From Struthio camelus (Eukaryota > Chordata > Aves > Struthioniformes > Struthionidae), in assembly GCF_040807025.1 (NCBI RefSeq), contig NC_090954.1, forward strand, positions 22,559,535 to 22,623,534: DNA of 64,000 bases. The letters are read 5' to 3'. Positions 34,862 through 47,420 of the stretch are shown one piece after another. The notes under the pieces are model-generated. The model was not told the origin of the DNA. It did no database searches and saw nothing but the letters and a program-made list of their open reading frames with translations. The first letter of the stretch is position 1. Each line of letters opens with the position of its first letter. The translations under genes and the position numbers were made by a program.

Positions 34862-37321
34862 CGTGTCCAGGAGGGCGGGCGGATCCGGCGGCGTCTCCTT
34901 CGGCGCGGGGCCGGCGGGCGGCGGCAAGTTGGGGCTGAAAACCATGAGGTCGCTCTTGCCCGCGCCGTCCGCCACGCACAGGCTCCGGCTCTGGCGCTGC
35001 GAGTACGACCAGCTGCCCACTTCGCTGGCGCACACCAGCGTCGCCGGCCCGGGCCCCGACAGCACGGCCGCCCGCGGCGCCCACCGCGACGCCCCGTACA
35101 GCACCACCGCCAGCAGGAACAGGCTCGACACCGCGCAGATGGCCACCACCAGCCACACGTTCGTCGTCGCCGCCACCGCCACCGCCGCTTCCGCGCCGCC
35201 CTCGCCGCCCGCCGCCCGCCGCGGCCCCGGCACCGACGAGCCCGCGCCCACCGCCCCCGCCCCCGCCCCCGCCGCGCCCTCGCCCAGCGACACGCTCAGC
35301 GTGGCCGTGGTCGAGCGCGCCGGCTCGCCGTGGTCGCGCACCACGATGACCAGCGTCTGCCGCGCGCCGTCCGCCTCCTCCAGCGCCCGCGCCGTGCTCA
35401 CCTCGCCGCTGTACAGCCCCACGCGGAACGGGCCCTTGCCCCGCGGCTCGCGCAGCTCGTAGCGCAGCCACGCGTTGTAGCCCGAGTCCGCGTCCACCGC
35501 ACGGATCTTCGCCACCACCTGCCCCGCCGGCGCCCCCCACGCCGCCCACGCCCACAGCGACGCCGGCGACGCCGGCCCCGGCCGCGACCCCGCCGCGCCG
35601 CCAGCCCACGGCCCCGCGCCGCCGCCCGCAGGCGGCAGCAGCGCCGGCGCGTTGTCGTTCTCGTCCACCACGAAGAGCTGCACCGTGGCGTTGCCGCACA
35701 GCGCCGGCTCCCCCGCGTCCACCGCCCGCACCTCGAACTGCAGCACCTGCACCTCCTCGTAGTCGAAGGGCTGCAGCGCCCACAGCCGCCCGCTCTCCGC
35801 CTCCACCGACACGTACCGCGACGCCGAGCGCCACGACGCGCCCCCCGCGCCCTCCGCCACCGAGTACCTCACGCGCCCGTTGCCCGCCTCGTCCGGGTCC
35901 CGCGCCCACAGCCGCGCCAGCTCCGCGCCCGCCGCGTTGTTCTCCCGCGCCAGCACCGTGTACACGGCCTGCGCGAACGCCGGCGCGTTGTCGTTCACGT
36001 CCGACACCGGCACCCGCAGCCCGCGGCTGCCGCGCAGCGCCGGCGCCCCGCCGTCCTCCGCCCGCACCTCCACCTCGTACTCCGCCACCCGCTCCCGGTC
36101 CAGCGCCTCCCGCAGCACCAGCGAGTACGAGCCCTCGAACGTCGCCACCAGCCCGAACGGCGCCGCCGGCCACACCGCGCACCGCACCCGCCCGTTCGCC
36201 CCCGAGTCCCGGTCCGACACGCTCAGCAGCGCCACCACCGTCCCCACCGCCGCGTCCTCCGGCACCGGCACCGACAGCGACGTCACCCACACCTCCGGCG
36301 CGTTGTCGTTCACGTCCACCACCTCCAACAACACGCTGCAGTGCCCCGATAACGGAGGCGTACCCCTGTCTTTCGCTTCGATCTCCAGGTCATACGAGTC
36401 AACGTCCTCAAAGTCTACCTTCCCTACGGTAGTCAGTTCCCCTGATTTCGCGTCTATCCGAAACAAATCCTTCACTTTGGCAGAAGTGGTGTCGCTAAAG
36501 GCGTAAGATATTTCCTGATTAGTTCCTTCGTCCTTGTCTGTCGCCGTTAGCTGCAGAATCACCGTTGCCGGGGGCGAATTCTCGGGCAACTGCACTTTAT
36601 ACACCGACTGGTTGAACTCGGGCGCGTTGTCGTTCACATCCAGCACCGAGATCACCAGCTCCATCGTCCCCGACAGCGACGGTCTGCCCCCGTCACTCGC
36701 CGTCACCAGCAAGCGGTGCACAGCCATCGACTCCCGGTCCAGCGCTTTCTTTAAAACGAGCGCTACGGATGTTTTCTTTTCGTCTTTGGATTTCACTTCT
36801 AAGGTGAAATGCTCGCTCGGGCTGAGGGTGTAGGAGAGCTGCGCGTTGGCGCCGACATCGGCATCCGACGCGCCCTCCAGCGGAAAGCGGGACCCGAGAG
36901 GGGAACTCTCCCATATGCTGAGGTTTTTGCGGTCGGCGGGGAAGAGCGGGGCGTTGTCGTTGATGTCGGTGACCTCCAGCTCCACGTGAAAGACGCGCAG
37001 CGGCCGCTCCACCAGCACCTCCAGGCGCAGGGCGCACGGCGCGCTCTTCCCGCACAGCTCCTCCCGGTCCAGCCGCGAGCTCACCACCAGCGCCCCGCTC
37101 GCCCCGCTCACCTCCACGCTCGCCCGCCGGCCCTTCGCCACCAGCCGCAGCCGGCGCGCCTCCAGCTCGCCCGCCTCCAGGCCCAGGTCCTGCGCCAGCC
37201 GACCCACCACCGTGCCGCCCTTCGCCTCCTCCGGCACCGAGTAGCGCACCGGACCGCCGCCCAGCGCCCAGGCCGCCTGCAGCACCAGCAGCCGCAGCAC
37301 CGCCCGCACCCACACGCCCAT
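34862..37321 (-). CDS. PCDHA: Protocadherin alpha variable exon, copy 5
   Basis: An intact 820-codon exon with donor GTCAGT at 34861-34856. It aligns with copy 1 at a constant offset of 34577 bases across the exon, with no insertions or deletions. The only amino-acid difference I found in the ectodomain is Asp instead of Ala at residue 130 (ADRKNLS against AARKNLS). EC2 junction IWESSPLGS and EC3 type are those of copy 1; EC3 is also that of copy 4. By known protocadherin rules such near-identical ectodomains would be expected to bind each other as the same isoform. The unspliced frame ends at 34595. Confidence 0.93.
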
Positions 37322-37360
37322 GGCCAGCGCCGGCACCCGCACGCGCCCCGCACGCCTCCC

Positions 37361-37397
<37 letters not shown>

Positions 37398-37448
37398 CCG
37401 CCGCTCCCCCCGCGCTCACAGCCGGGCTTTCCGCCGCACCGGGGCGGA

Positions 37449-37480
<32 letters not shown>

Positions 37481-38098
37481 TCCTGAGCCTGCAGCGACAC
37501 CGTGTGCCCGCCGCCTACTACAAACAACGCCTCGCTTACGCCGTAGCCAAGTCTAGACCTGTCGCTGCACAAGACCAGCCTAAGGCACGGCCAGTGTGCA
37601 CAGACTCCCAAGAGAGCACACAGCTCCAGGGACTCGCTGTTTCGGAAGCCCCACGGAACACAGCCCAGCAAGCGACAGCTCAGAGAAGGGTGACGTAAAA
37701 TAGGGGAGGCACAGCTCTGCAGCGCTCTTTCTCCCCGCCGCTCCCCGCGCCGCCGCCTGCGCCAGCCCTGCCCGCCGCACCCGGGCTCCGCCGTCTCCCG
37801 GCCGCTGACGGGCAGCCGTGGCAGCCGCTCGGGGAGGAGCTGCCTCCTTCCTCCCCGATCACGCCGCCTTCGCGGGCGACAGCGGCACCGTGTGTCCCAC
37901 AGCGGCTCCTTCTCCTGCAAGCGCGCTCCTCTCCTCCCGCCGGCCTCCCGCGCCCCCGCTGCCGAGCCCCGCCGCGGGAAGGAAGGATGGCGCGGGGCCG
38001 GGCCCGCGCGGGCGACGAAGCTCCGCCGCCGCCGCCCTGCGGAACATTTCTCTCTGCCGAACACGACTCGGCACGCTCCAGGTCTTTTTCTAACTCGG
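37322..38098 (-). promoter_or_regulatory. 5' leader and candidate promoter of exon copy 5
   Basis: Promoter-like segment at 37514-37700 with the CRE-like octamer at 37691-37698. The distal GCC tract has ten repeats, as in copy 3, instead of eight, making the leader six bases longer. Confidence 0.45.
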
Positions 38099-38691
38099 CT
38101 CCTCCTCTCTTCCCTTCCCTTCCCTTCTCTTCCCTTCTCTTCTCTTCTCTTCTCTCTCTTCCCTTCCCTTCTCTTCTCTTCTCTTCTCTTCTCTTCTCTT
38201 CTCTTCTCTTCTCTTCTCTTCCCTTCCCTTCCCTTCCCTTCCCTTCCCTTCCCTTCCCTTCCCTTCCCTTCCCTTCCCTTCCCTTCCTTCTCTTCTCTTC
38301 TCTTCTCTTCTCTTCTCTTCTCTTCTCTTCTCTTCTCTTCTCTTCTCTTCTCTTCTCTTCTCTTCTCTTCTCTTCTCTTCCCTTCCCTTCCCTTCCCTTC
38401 CCTTCCCTTCCCTTCCCTTCCCTTCCTTTCTCTTCCCTTCCCTTCCCTTCCCTTCCCTTCTCTTCCCTTCCCTTCTCCTCTCCTCTCCTCTCCTCTCCTC
38501 TCCTCTCCTCTCCTCTCCTCTCCTCTCCTCTCCTCCCTTCCCCTCTCCTCCTCTCCCTCTCCTCCCTCCCCTCCCCTCCCCCTCCCTCCCTCTCCCTCTC
38601 CTCTCCTCTCCTCTCCTCTCCTCTCCTCTCCTCTCCTCTCCTCTCCTCTCCTCTCCTCTCCTCTCCTCTCCTCTCCTCTCCTCTCCTCTCC
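38099..38691. repeat. Expanded polypyrimidine tract, unit 5
   Basis: 593 bases of alternating CTCTT, CCCTT and CTCCT blocks with no CGCTT block. The alternation (CTCTT, CCCTT, CTCTT, CCCTT, CTCCT) suggests repeated exchange between the two tract types of the unit. Confidence 0.9.
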
Positions 38692-38916
38692 GTTTTCTAC
38701 TTTCTTTCTCATAAACAAAGCATACTCTATTCACGCTTACCAAATATTTCGTGAATGTCTGCAATACCCCTTACATGAAGCACAGCCGTGACATAACACA
38801 ATACCTCTCATGCCCCTTTGCTCCTGTGTTCCACCCAGACTTGGGTAAAGCCTTCATTTCTCCTTGAAGCACTATGACGACCTGCTTTTCCAGGGAACTC
38901 GCTCTCTCCCCCCTCT
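38692..38916. repeat. 225-base block of unknown origin, unit 5
   Basis: Non-repetitive DNA beginning GTTTTCTACTTTC, sandwiched between pyrimidine tracts. Absent from units 1-4. This copy has CACTATGACG where the three others have CACTCCGACG. Confidence 0.7.
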
Positions 38917-39018
38917 CCCCCCACCCCTGCCCCGCTCTTCTCCATGTGCCTGGGGACTCAGAGCTACCGCACCAGGGATCACACCTGAGGAGGCCTTCAG
39001 CAGAAAAAAACTGCTCTA

Positions 39019-39208
39019 CTTCGCCTCCCCTTCTCTTCTCTTCTCTTCTCTTCTCTTCTCTTCTCTTCGCTTCGCTTCGCTTCGCTTCGCTTCGCTTCGC
39101 TTCCCGTCGCTTCCCGTCGCTTCGCTTCGCTTCGCTTCTTTTCCCTCCTCTTCCCTACCCTTTCCTCCCCTCCCCTCCCCTTCTCTATTCCCCTCTCCTC
39201 TCCCCCCA
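39019..39208. repeat. Second upstream polypyrimidine tract, unit 5
   Basis: The CTCTT / CGCTT / CCGTCGCTT (two nonamers) form found in units 1, 2 and 4, here displaced beyond the expanded tract and the 225-base block. Confidence 0.88.
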
Positions 39209-40841
39209 CCCCCGCCCCGCTCTTCTCCATGTGCCTGGGGACTCAGAGCTACCGCACCAGGGATCACACCTGAGGAGGCCTTCAGCAGAAAAAAACTGCT
39301 CTACTTCGCCTCCCCTTGACTTTGTCTTCACTACACGTTGCTCAGGAGGGGTGAGAAGGCCTTGTATTTCTTTCATTCCTCCTGCAACAGCTCCTGGACC
39401 GGCTATCGCTGCACCGCCGCTTCCTTTATGGCAGAAGAACTTACCCTTGGGCCTCCATCCATGGCAAGACCGAGGCTTCCAGAAGAAGTATATGCACATG
39501 GAAATGATTCCTGGCGTGTCCCTCACTGTTGGCAACAGGCAGAATGTGTCCGTTTCTGCGTGACTGGGTTTACAGCGCTCATGCACCTGAGCCCTGCCCT
39601 GCAAGGAACTGCTGCAGGAACTCACTTTGCTGCAAGGAACTCACTTTGCTGCAGGAACTCACTTTGCAAAAACATCTCTGTCTGACCGAAACAGAATGGC
39701 CCAGCCTTTGAATTGCAGGCCTAACCTTACATACCATTAGGGCACAGAGACTCCAGAGAGTCCAAACTCCTCCAGCGAGTCTTTACTTTGGGATGTCAAA
39801 CTGAACATGGACAAGTATGCAAACGCTCCAAGAATGGTGAAGTAACAGAGCCGAACCACAGCTCTCTAGTAATCGTCATATACCTTACGCAAGAGCTTTC
39901 TCTTCCTCCCCAGTTTCCATTTGGAGATGCACAATTAGTGTCAAGTTCCTCATTATCTAATCGAACATGCATGGTCACATTGTACAACAGAGCAAGAGCC
40001 CTATCTCCAGCCGAAGCTGGTCACCACAGAATGCCTCGGATACGTTACAATGACCCACGTGTCACATAACCACACAAAAGCCATGCAGCTTATGCTACTG
40101 CACGGGCAAGGAACAGTTTGTCTGAGAACACCGCTCAGAGTCCCACCACCTGTACAGTCACAAACGCATTAAGGCCCCTCCACTACTCAGTGCAGAAGGC
40201 CACCTAATGCCACTTCACTGATACCAGGGAGCAACACGAAGGGGGCAGTTGCACAGAATAGCGCCATCCTGCTCCAAGCACGGAACCAGCAGCCGTATAA
40301 CATGCGGTCAGTCTAAAACTATCCTATCGAGAATAAATGGAAATCATGTAGGTACCAGAAATATGTCTGTCTCTCTGTCAGAGATGTCGACTTTACCTAC
40401 AGCGCTACCCACTTTGCAATCTTACAAGTGGTCTTGGTTTGCTTCTTTAGGAGGGGGCAGGGGGCAGACAGAAAAAAAAAAAAAAGCGTTCTTCACATTT
40501 CTTCACATCTGAAGGGGTTTTAAGGGCCATCTTCCATGATAGGTCTTCATTAGACGCCGGGAACTGGGCTGGAAAAAGGAAGCCGGTTTTGTCAAAGCTC
40601 TTACTTCGTTGCCTTATTGCTACAGCTCTTACATCCACCTCTGCAAGGAGGGAAGCAGGAGGCCTGTAAACGGGAAACACATGAACTGCACGGCATTGTG
40701 CAAAGGTGAACCTCACCTCCAGAGACTGGAGGAACCACAGTGACCCACAACGACAGCAAAAGCCTCAAACTCTGAAATCATCCACCCAATAATACTCGGC
40801 AGTCTGCCTCTTGCTCACAAGTACGGACCCATTTCCTGGCA

Positions 40842-41502
40842 AATACATCAATCCATTCCAGTCTTCCTGCTCCACACGCTGTGGATGCCAGAAGTTTTGT
40901 ACATGGGGTCAAACACATTCAGATACGGGATGCCCAGCAAAGTGGACAGTTTCCTCTTCTTGTGATGTGAAACACTCTGTGTTCTTCTCACCACCATCGC
41001 AATCTCAGACAAGTCTGTTCACGCCACAAAGCTCATCCACGCAACGGGAGAGGGCCCTCCGTGGCCCTCCTATGGCACGGTCATCGCCACAGTAGTAGGA
41101 AGCCCCTTTACCCCAACAACACGCTACGGCATTCAACGCCATGTTCACACTCACACAGGTCTTGGCAGATCTGAATGACAGCGTATGCACCAAGCATCTG
41201 GCAGGCTCTCTGCACCACACCACTCATATTTTGCAATGCTTGAGAAAGACCGCATCAACATGCTACAGAGCTGCACAGTAGGGTTCACAAAGGTGGTGCC
41301 GTGACAGCTCTAATCACAACGCCCTCCACCATTCACCTTACCAAAGCATAGAAATATATCCCACAACCAAGAGCAACCGTTCTCACAGACGATCTCTCCT
41401 GAACAGCATTAGCCCACTCCTCGCTAAAAAAAAAGAGCCACGGTGCTCCTCTGAAAACGCCATACATCACAACGGGACGCACCACTACAGCCCTCGGAAA
41501 AG
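40842..41502. repeat. Module beta, unit 5
   Basis: Collinear with the unit 4 copy; a few base changes (for example CCTCCGTGGCC for CCTCTGTGGCC). Confidence 0.75.
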
Positions 41503-43563
41503 CACGTCCACAACTAAGGGAAGGCAAGAACACCCAACACCCTAATGGCACCCGCCTCCCCATGCCTTCCTGGAAATCATACCTGATGAGGAGAAAGGCA
41601 CCAAGACCACCAAAGGCAGCTCAAGCTGAAACAAAGCTCCCCGCACCACAAAAGGCAAGAAGAGTTGATAGGCTACCTCCCACAACACCGCACTCCCGAG
41701 TACGGCTCCTACTCGGCCGCAACAGCAGAACGTTCCACCCTTTCCAGTACAAGGCCAGCCTGAGACACGGCCAGTGTGCTCAGCCTCCAAAGAGACCTAA
41801 CAACGCCAGACACTCCTCACTTCAGGAAGGCAGCATGGACCTAGCTCCTCCTCATCTTTCCCGCCAGGCATGCGCTCACAGAACAACACAGCCACCACTT
41901 CGCTACCCGCCGGATTTACTCCCCACACACTGCCTCACGCTCATCAACATCATCCACCTGTCACAAGAACAAACAGAAGCCATGAAGGTGGCCCGACCGC
42001 GTTTTCACTGAGGACATCCCCAATCACTCCCAACACAGCCACAGAGGCAAACACAGGAGAGACCTTCCCACACTCACACACACGTGCTTGCTCTCACGCT
42101 GTGCCAGGAAGCAACGTGCAAAGCCAGCGAGCGAGTCGCCAGTGAGCAACGCGAAGGATTCCCACGGAAGAGGGGTTTGAAACAGCTACGCAAGCCTTGT
42201 CAGACCTCTGAAATCGCTCCATTCCTGACAGTGCTCCTAGAGGCGCTGCTGTGAAACGGGAAGCAGAAGGGCAAGCTGAAAGCTGATGACATTCTCCCAA
42301 CGTCCAATGCCCCTCAGCACAGCAGGAAACAATCGCCCACACTCATGGCAAGCGGCCCCAGCTCGGGAAACCTCTCACACAGCAAACTCCACCTTGCCCT
42401 CGATTCCTGACGTGTCTCCTGAGTCAGGCTGGCGACAGGGAGACAGGCTGCTGTTGCTGGTGGCGCAGAATGGTGCCCCGGCTCGTACCCACATGCTCAC
42501 CATCACGCCCCACGACATTACCACAACACGTTTATCCGCACTCGCAGAAAACAAGCAAGGCCTACCACCGCGGGACACGTGCAAGGGGCACAGTCAGGAA
42601 CCGTGAGTGACGAGCTTCCACCACCGTTCCCGGGGCCTGAGTGCACCTCCTCCACCAGCACACCCTGGCTAAGGCAGCGACATGCTTCCCCGTGTCTTAC
42701 AGCGACCGCGCGATTTCCTCTTCTGCCTGTGCCCTTTAAGCTGCTGAGAATGCTAACAACGTACGTGGATCGAGGCTTTCCTCACGACAAGCTTCACCTC
42801 CCAAGACGCAGGTCACGCTCTCGCTCCTTCCGTAGGCCCAGGAGTGGCTTCTCGCGCCCGCACAGTCGAAGTAAGGCAGCATGTAGCAGCACGAAACTGC
42901 TTTTTCTCTGCCTTGTGCCCAGACAGAGGCATTCGAAAACAGCACACGCCGACACACTGTGCAAGCCTCCTGCAACACTGAACCACAGCTGAATACGACC
43001 GCCACCTCCAGGAGACCTACACTTCCGAACGCAGCTCAGCACCAGTATTGTTACACAGCAACACGGAACCGCCGAGGGCGAAACGGACACTTGTTTTGTG
43101 CAGTCGCACAAACGGCGCGCAGGGAAACGCACGCAAGGACTCAGATCTTCCGGAGAGCAACCAAGGATGCAGAGTGAACGGCAACGATGTCTGGTGGACA
43201 AAGAGACTACGCAGGCAACGACGGAGCTCCTCTCCGCTTCTCGCGGGCGCGGACGAGGAAGTGGGGAACATAAATGCAGAAGCAATAGCGAGCAAAGGCA
43301 AAGAGGAAAGCAAACCCGGGCGAGAGCAGTCGCCCGCCTCCTTCCCTCTGCCGGGAACTCTCGGATCGGCCGCTGCGACCATCAAAGGCGGAGCCATCAG
43401 CGCTAATGACAGGGCACCCGCTCCCTGCCATTGTCCATTCACACCTCATGAAGGGTAAGCTCCTTAGGCACTAACTGCATTCAGCGTATAGAGGTGATGT
43501 CGGTTAATGAGGGTAATTTCTTTCTTTTCTTTTCCACCGTGCCTTGCCTTGCCTTGCTTTGCG

Positions 43564-43732
43564 TTCCCTCCCCTCCCCTCCCCTCCCCTCCCCTCCCCTC
43601 CCCTCCCCTCCCCTCCCCTTCCCTTCCCTTCCCTTCCCTTCCCTTCCCTTCCCTTCCCTTCCCTTCCCTTCCCTTCCCTTCCCTTCCCTTCCCTTCCCTT
43701 CCCTTCCCTTCCCTTCCCTTCCCTTCCCTTCC
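43564..43732. repeat. Distal CCCTT tract, unit 5
   Basis: 169 bases: about ten CCCCT repeats, then pure CCCTT. Confidence 0.92.
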
Positions 43733-44760
43733 TCGCTTTAGACAAAACTTCCCGTCCCATTCCGAGCCCTCCACCAGTCCTCTTCTCTTTTCCTCCTCTT
43801 TTGTTCCCTCCTTTTCCAAAGTGCTTTCCACATGTCCACTCCACTCTCGCAGGACCTACGGGCAGCGCTTTAGGCAAGAGCTCTCACGCCTCTTCCTCCT
43901 CGAGTGCCATCGAGCCTTAGGAAAGACCGAGGCTTCCACTACCCATAGGTCGGCATGGGAAGCTCATGCTTCACCGACAGCCACAGGCGCAGACTGTTCC
44001 CTTTTGCAGCGCTCCGTTACGCACGCTGATGTAGCTCAGCGGTTTCAGGCACTCTCCCTGGCTACCAGAGAACGTATGATAGAGCAAGGAAACCGTATTA
44101 CAAACAACACCTCGGCTACGCCATAACACAGTCGAAGCCTGCCGATGTACAAGACCAGCCTAAGTATGCCGTCAGTGTGGACAGACTCCCAAGAGACCGG
44201 ACAACTCCAGGGACTCTCTGTTTTGGAAGCCCCACTGAACGTAGCCCAGCAAGCGAATGCTCAGAGAAGGGTCAACCACAAGCGCCGCTCACCACCCGCG
44301 CCGCTCTTTTTCAGTCCGTGAGACGACAGCCCGACTCGGGAAGAGCAAACCACAGCTCCCAGGCAGCACGTTTGGCCTGGTGCTTAGGCGCACCCTCCTC
44401 CTCAGGGCTCTCTGGAAATCATGTCTGAGAAGGGTAAGGCTCCAGCAGCACAACCCCAACAGCTGCAGAACCGCCTGCAAGCTCCCACTGCCACACGTGA
44501 CGAGAAGACCCTCCCGCAACTCCGCTCCCAGAAACGGAAGGCGACACGCTCCCGAGAAAGCGTTCCGGGGAGATCGCTAGGGAAGACCTTCACACAAGGG
44601 ATCCTGCCCAACCCCCAGGCTCCAGAAGTCAGACTACGTCTCGAAGCGCACGCAGCACCTCGGACGTCTGAGAGCAGCGGCCAGCGAAGGCGGCCACCAA
44701 GGAGAGCGCTGTCAACAGCCAGAGAGCAAAGACCTGACGAGTACCGGCCACCCGCAGGCG

Positions 44761-44784
44761 CCGAGGCCCGAGGCCCGAGGCCGG
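44761..44784. repeat. GAGGCCC heptamer minisatellite, 3 copies
   Basis: Three repeats, the same read-through frame as copies 1 and 4. Confidence 0.8.
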
Positions 44785-44881
44785 CTGCGAGAGGCGCTGC
44801 CGAAAGGCACAGGCAAGAAGGGAGAAAGAGGTGTCGGGAGACCCGGAGGGGAGAAGGGGTAGAAAAGGAAGTGCCACTGAC

Positions 44882-47344
44882 CGTGTCCAGGAGGGCGGGC
44901 GGATCCGGCGGCGTCTCCTTCGGCGCGGGGCCGGCGGGCGGCGGCAAGTTGGGGCTGAAAACCATGAGGTCGCTCTTGCCCGCGCCGTCCGCCACGCACA
45001 GGCTCCGGCTCTGGCGCTGCGAGTACGACCAGCTGCCCACTTCGCTGGCGCACACCAGCGTCGCCGGCCCGGGCCCCGACAGCACGGCCGCCCGCGGCGC
45101 CCACCGCGACGCCCCGTACAGCACCACCGCCAGCAGGAACAGGCTCGACACCGCGCAGATGGCCACCACCAGCCACACGTTCGTCGTCGCCGCCACCGCC
45201 ACCGCCGCTTCCGCGCCGCCCTCGCCGCCCGCCGCCCGCCGCGGCCCCGGCACCGACGAGCCCGCGCCCACCGCCCCCGCCCCCGCCCCTGCCGCACCCT
45301 CGCCCAGCGACACGCTCAGCGTGGCCGTGGTCGAGCGCGCCGGCTCGCCGTGGTCGCGCACCACGATGACCAGCGTCTGCCGCGCGCCGTCCGCCTCCTC
45401 CAGCGCCCGCGCCGTGCTCACCTCGCCGCTGTACAGCCCCACGCGGAACGGGCCCTTGCCCCGCGGCTCGCGCAGCTCGTAGCGCAGCCACGCGTTGTAG
45501 CCCGAGTCCGCGTCCACCGCACGGATCTTCGCCACCACCTGCCCCGCCGGCGCCCCCCACGCCGCCCACGCCCACAGCGACGCCGGCGACGCCGGCCCCG
45601 GCCGCGACCCCGCCGCGCCGCCAGCCCACGGCCCCGCGCCGCCGCCCGCAGGCGGCAGCAGCGCCGGCGCGTTGTCGTTCTCGTCCACCACGAAGAGCTG
45701 CACCGTGGCGTTGCCGCACAGCGCCGGCTCCCCCGCGTCCACCGCCCGCACCTCGAACTGCAGCACCTGCACCTCCTCGTAGTCGAAGGGCTGCAGCGCC
45801 CACAGCCGCCCGCTCTCCGCCTCCACCGACACGTACCGCGACGCCGAGCGCCACGACGCGCCCCCCGCGCCCTCCGCCACCGAGTACCTCACGCGCCCGT
45901 TGCCCGCCTCGTCCGGGTCCCGCGCCCACAGCCGCGCCAGCTCCGCGCCCGCCGCGTTGTTCTCCCGCGCCAGCACCGTGTACACGGCCTGCGCGAACGC
46001 CGGCGCGTTGTCGTTCACGTCCGACACCGGCACCCGCAGCCCGCGGCTGCCGCGCAGCGCCGGCGCCCCGCCGTCCTCCGCCCGCACCTCCACCTCGTAC
46101 TCCGCCACCCGCTCCCGGTCCAGCGCCTCCCGCAGCACCAGCGAGTACGAGCCCTCGAACGTCGCCACCAGCCCGAACGGCGCCGCCGGCCACACCGCGC
46201 ACCGCACCCGCCCGTTCGCCCCCGAGTCCCGGTCCGACACGCTCAGCAGCGCCACCACCGTCCCCACCGCCGCGTCCTCCGGCACCGGCACCGACAGCGA
46301 CGTCACCCACACCTCCGGCGCGTTGTCGTTCACGTCCACCACCTCCAACAACACGCTGCAGTGCCCGCTCAGCGGGGGGTTGCCCTTGTCCTCCGCATCC
46401 ACTTGCAAACGATACAGGCGAACGCCCTCAAAGTCCAGCTGACCTCGCAAAATGATCTCCCCACTGTTCCTCTCGATTCTGAATACGTCTCTTCCATCCG
46501 CAGGATGAATAGTTCCGAGGACATACGAAATGTCCCTGTTCGTTCCCTCGTCCCGATCCGTGGCGCTCACCCTCATCACTAAAGCTCCCCTTTCCGTATC
46601 TTCCGACAGCTGCACTTTATACATCGACTGGTTGAACTCGGGCGCGTTGTCGTTCACATCCAGCACCGAGATCACCAGCTCCATCGTCCCCGACAGCGAC
46701 GGTCTGCCCCCGTCACTCGCCGTCACCAGCAAGCGGTGCACAGCCATCGACTCCCGGTCCAGCGCTTTCGACAGCACCAGGAATAACGATTCCCCGTCCC
46801 CTTCGGTTTTCTGCGACTCCAGAGAGAAATGCTCGCTCGGGCTGAGGGTGTAGGAGAGCTGCGCGTTGGCGCCGACATCGGCATCCGACGCGCCCTCCAG
46901 CGGAAAGCGGGAGCCCGGCAGCGTTAAGGACTCCGCGACGCTGAGGTTTTTGCGGGCGGCGGGGAAGAGCGGGGCGTTGTCGTTGATGTCGGTGACCTCC
47001 AGCTCCACGTGAAAGACGCGCAGCGGCCGCTCCACCAGCACCTCCAGGCGCAGGGCGCACGGCGCGCTCTTCCCGCACAGCTCCTCCCGGTCCAGCCGCG
47101 AGCTCACCACCAGCGCCCCGCTCGCCCCGCTCACCTCCACGCTCGCCCGCCGGCCCTTCGCCACCAGCCGCAGCCGGCGCGCCTCCAGCTCGCCCGCCTC
47201 CAGGCCCAGGTCCTGCGCCAGCCGACCCACCACCGTGCCGCCCTTCGCCTCCTCCGGCACCGAGTAGCGCACCGGACCGCCGCCCAGCGCCCAGGCCGCC
47301 TGCAGCACCAGCAGCCGCAGCACCGCCCGCACCCACACGCCCAT
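44882..47344 (-). CDS. PCDHA: Protocadherin alpha variable exon, copy 6
   Basis: Encodes 821 residues, ends at a GTCAGT donor (44881-44876) and carries the [10 protein letters not shown] junction of copy 4 together with the AARKNLS of copy 1. It is the most distinct in EC2-EC3: [20 protein letters not shown] in EC2; [40 protein letters not shown] and [20 protein letters not shown] in EC3. It also departs from the common sequence at the end of EC3 ([12 protein letters not shown] against EAKDRGTPPLSG) and has NQSMYK instead of NQSVYK. This is the last exon before a 16-kb exon-less stretch at higher coordinates. The unspliced frame ends at 44402. Confidence 0.93.
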
Positions 47345-47383
47345 GGCCAGCGCCGGCACCCGCACGCGCCCCGCACGCCTCCC

Positions 47384-47420
<37 letters not shown>

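Larger units (their letters stand above)
34564..44597. repeat. Tandem unit 5 (exon copy 5 plus expanded intergenic DNA)
   Basis: A 10034-base unit, the longest with normal layout. It has a greatly expanded polypyrimidine tract (38099-38691), the 225-base block, a local duplication (about 38920-39018 repeated at 39208-39310), module beta, and a deletion of about 211 bases near 42134 relative to unit 1 positions 6306-6516. Orphan promoter-like segment 44096-44277. Confidence 0.9.
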
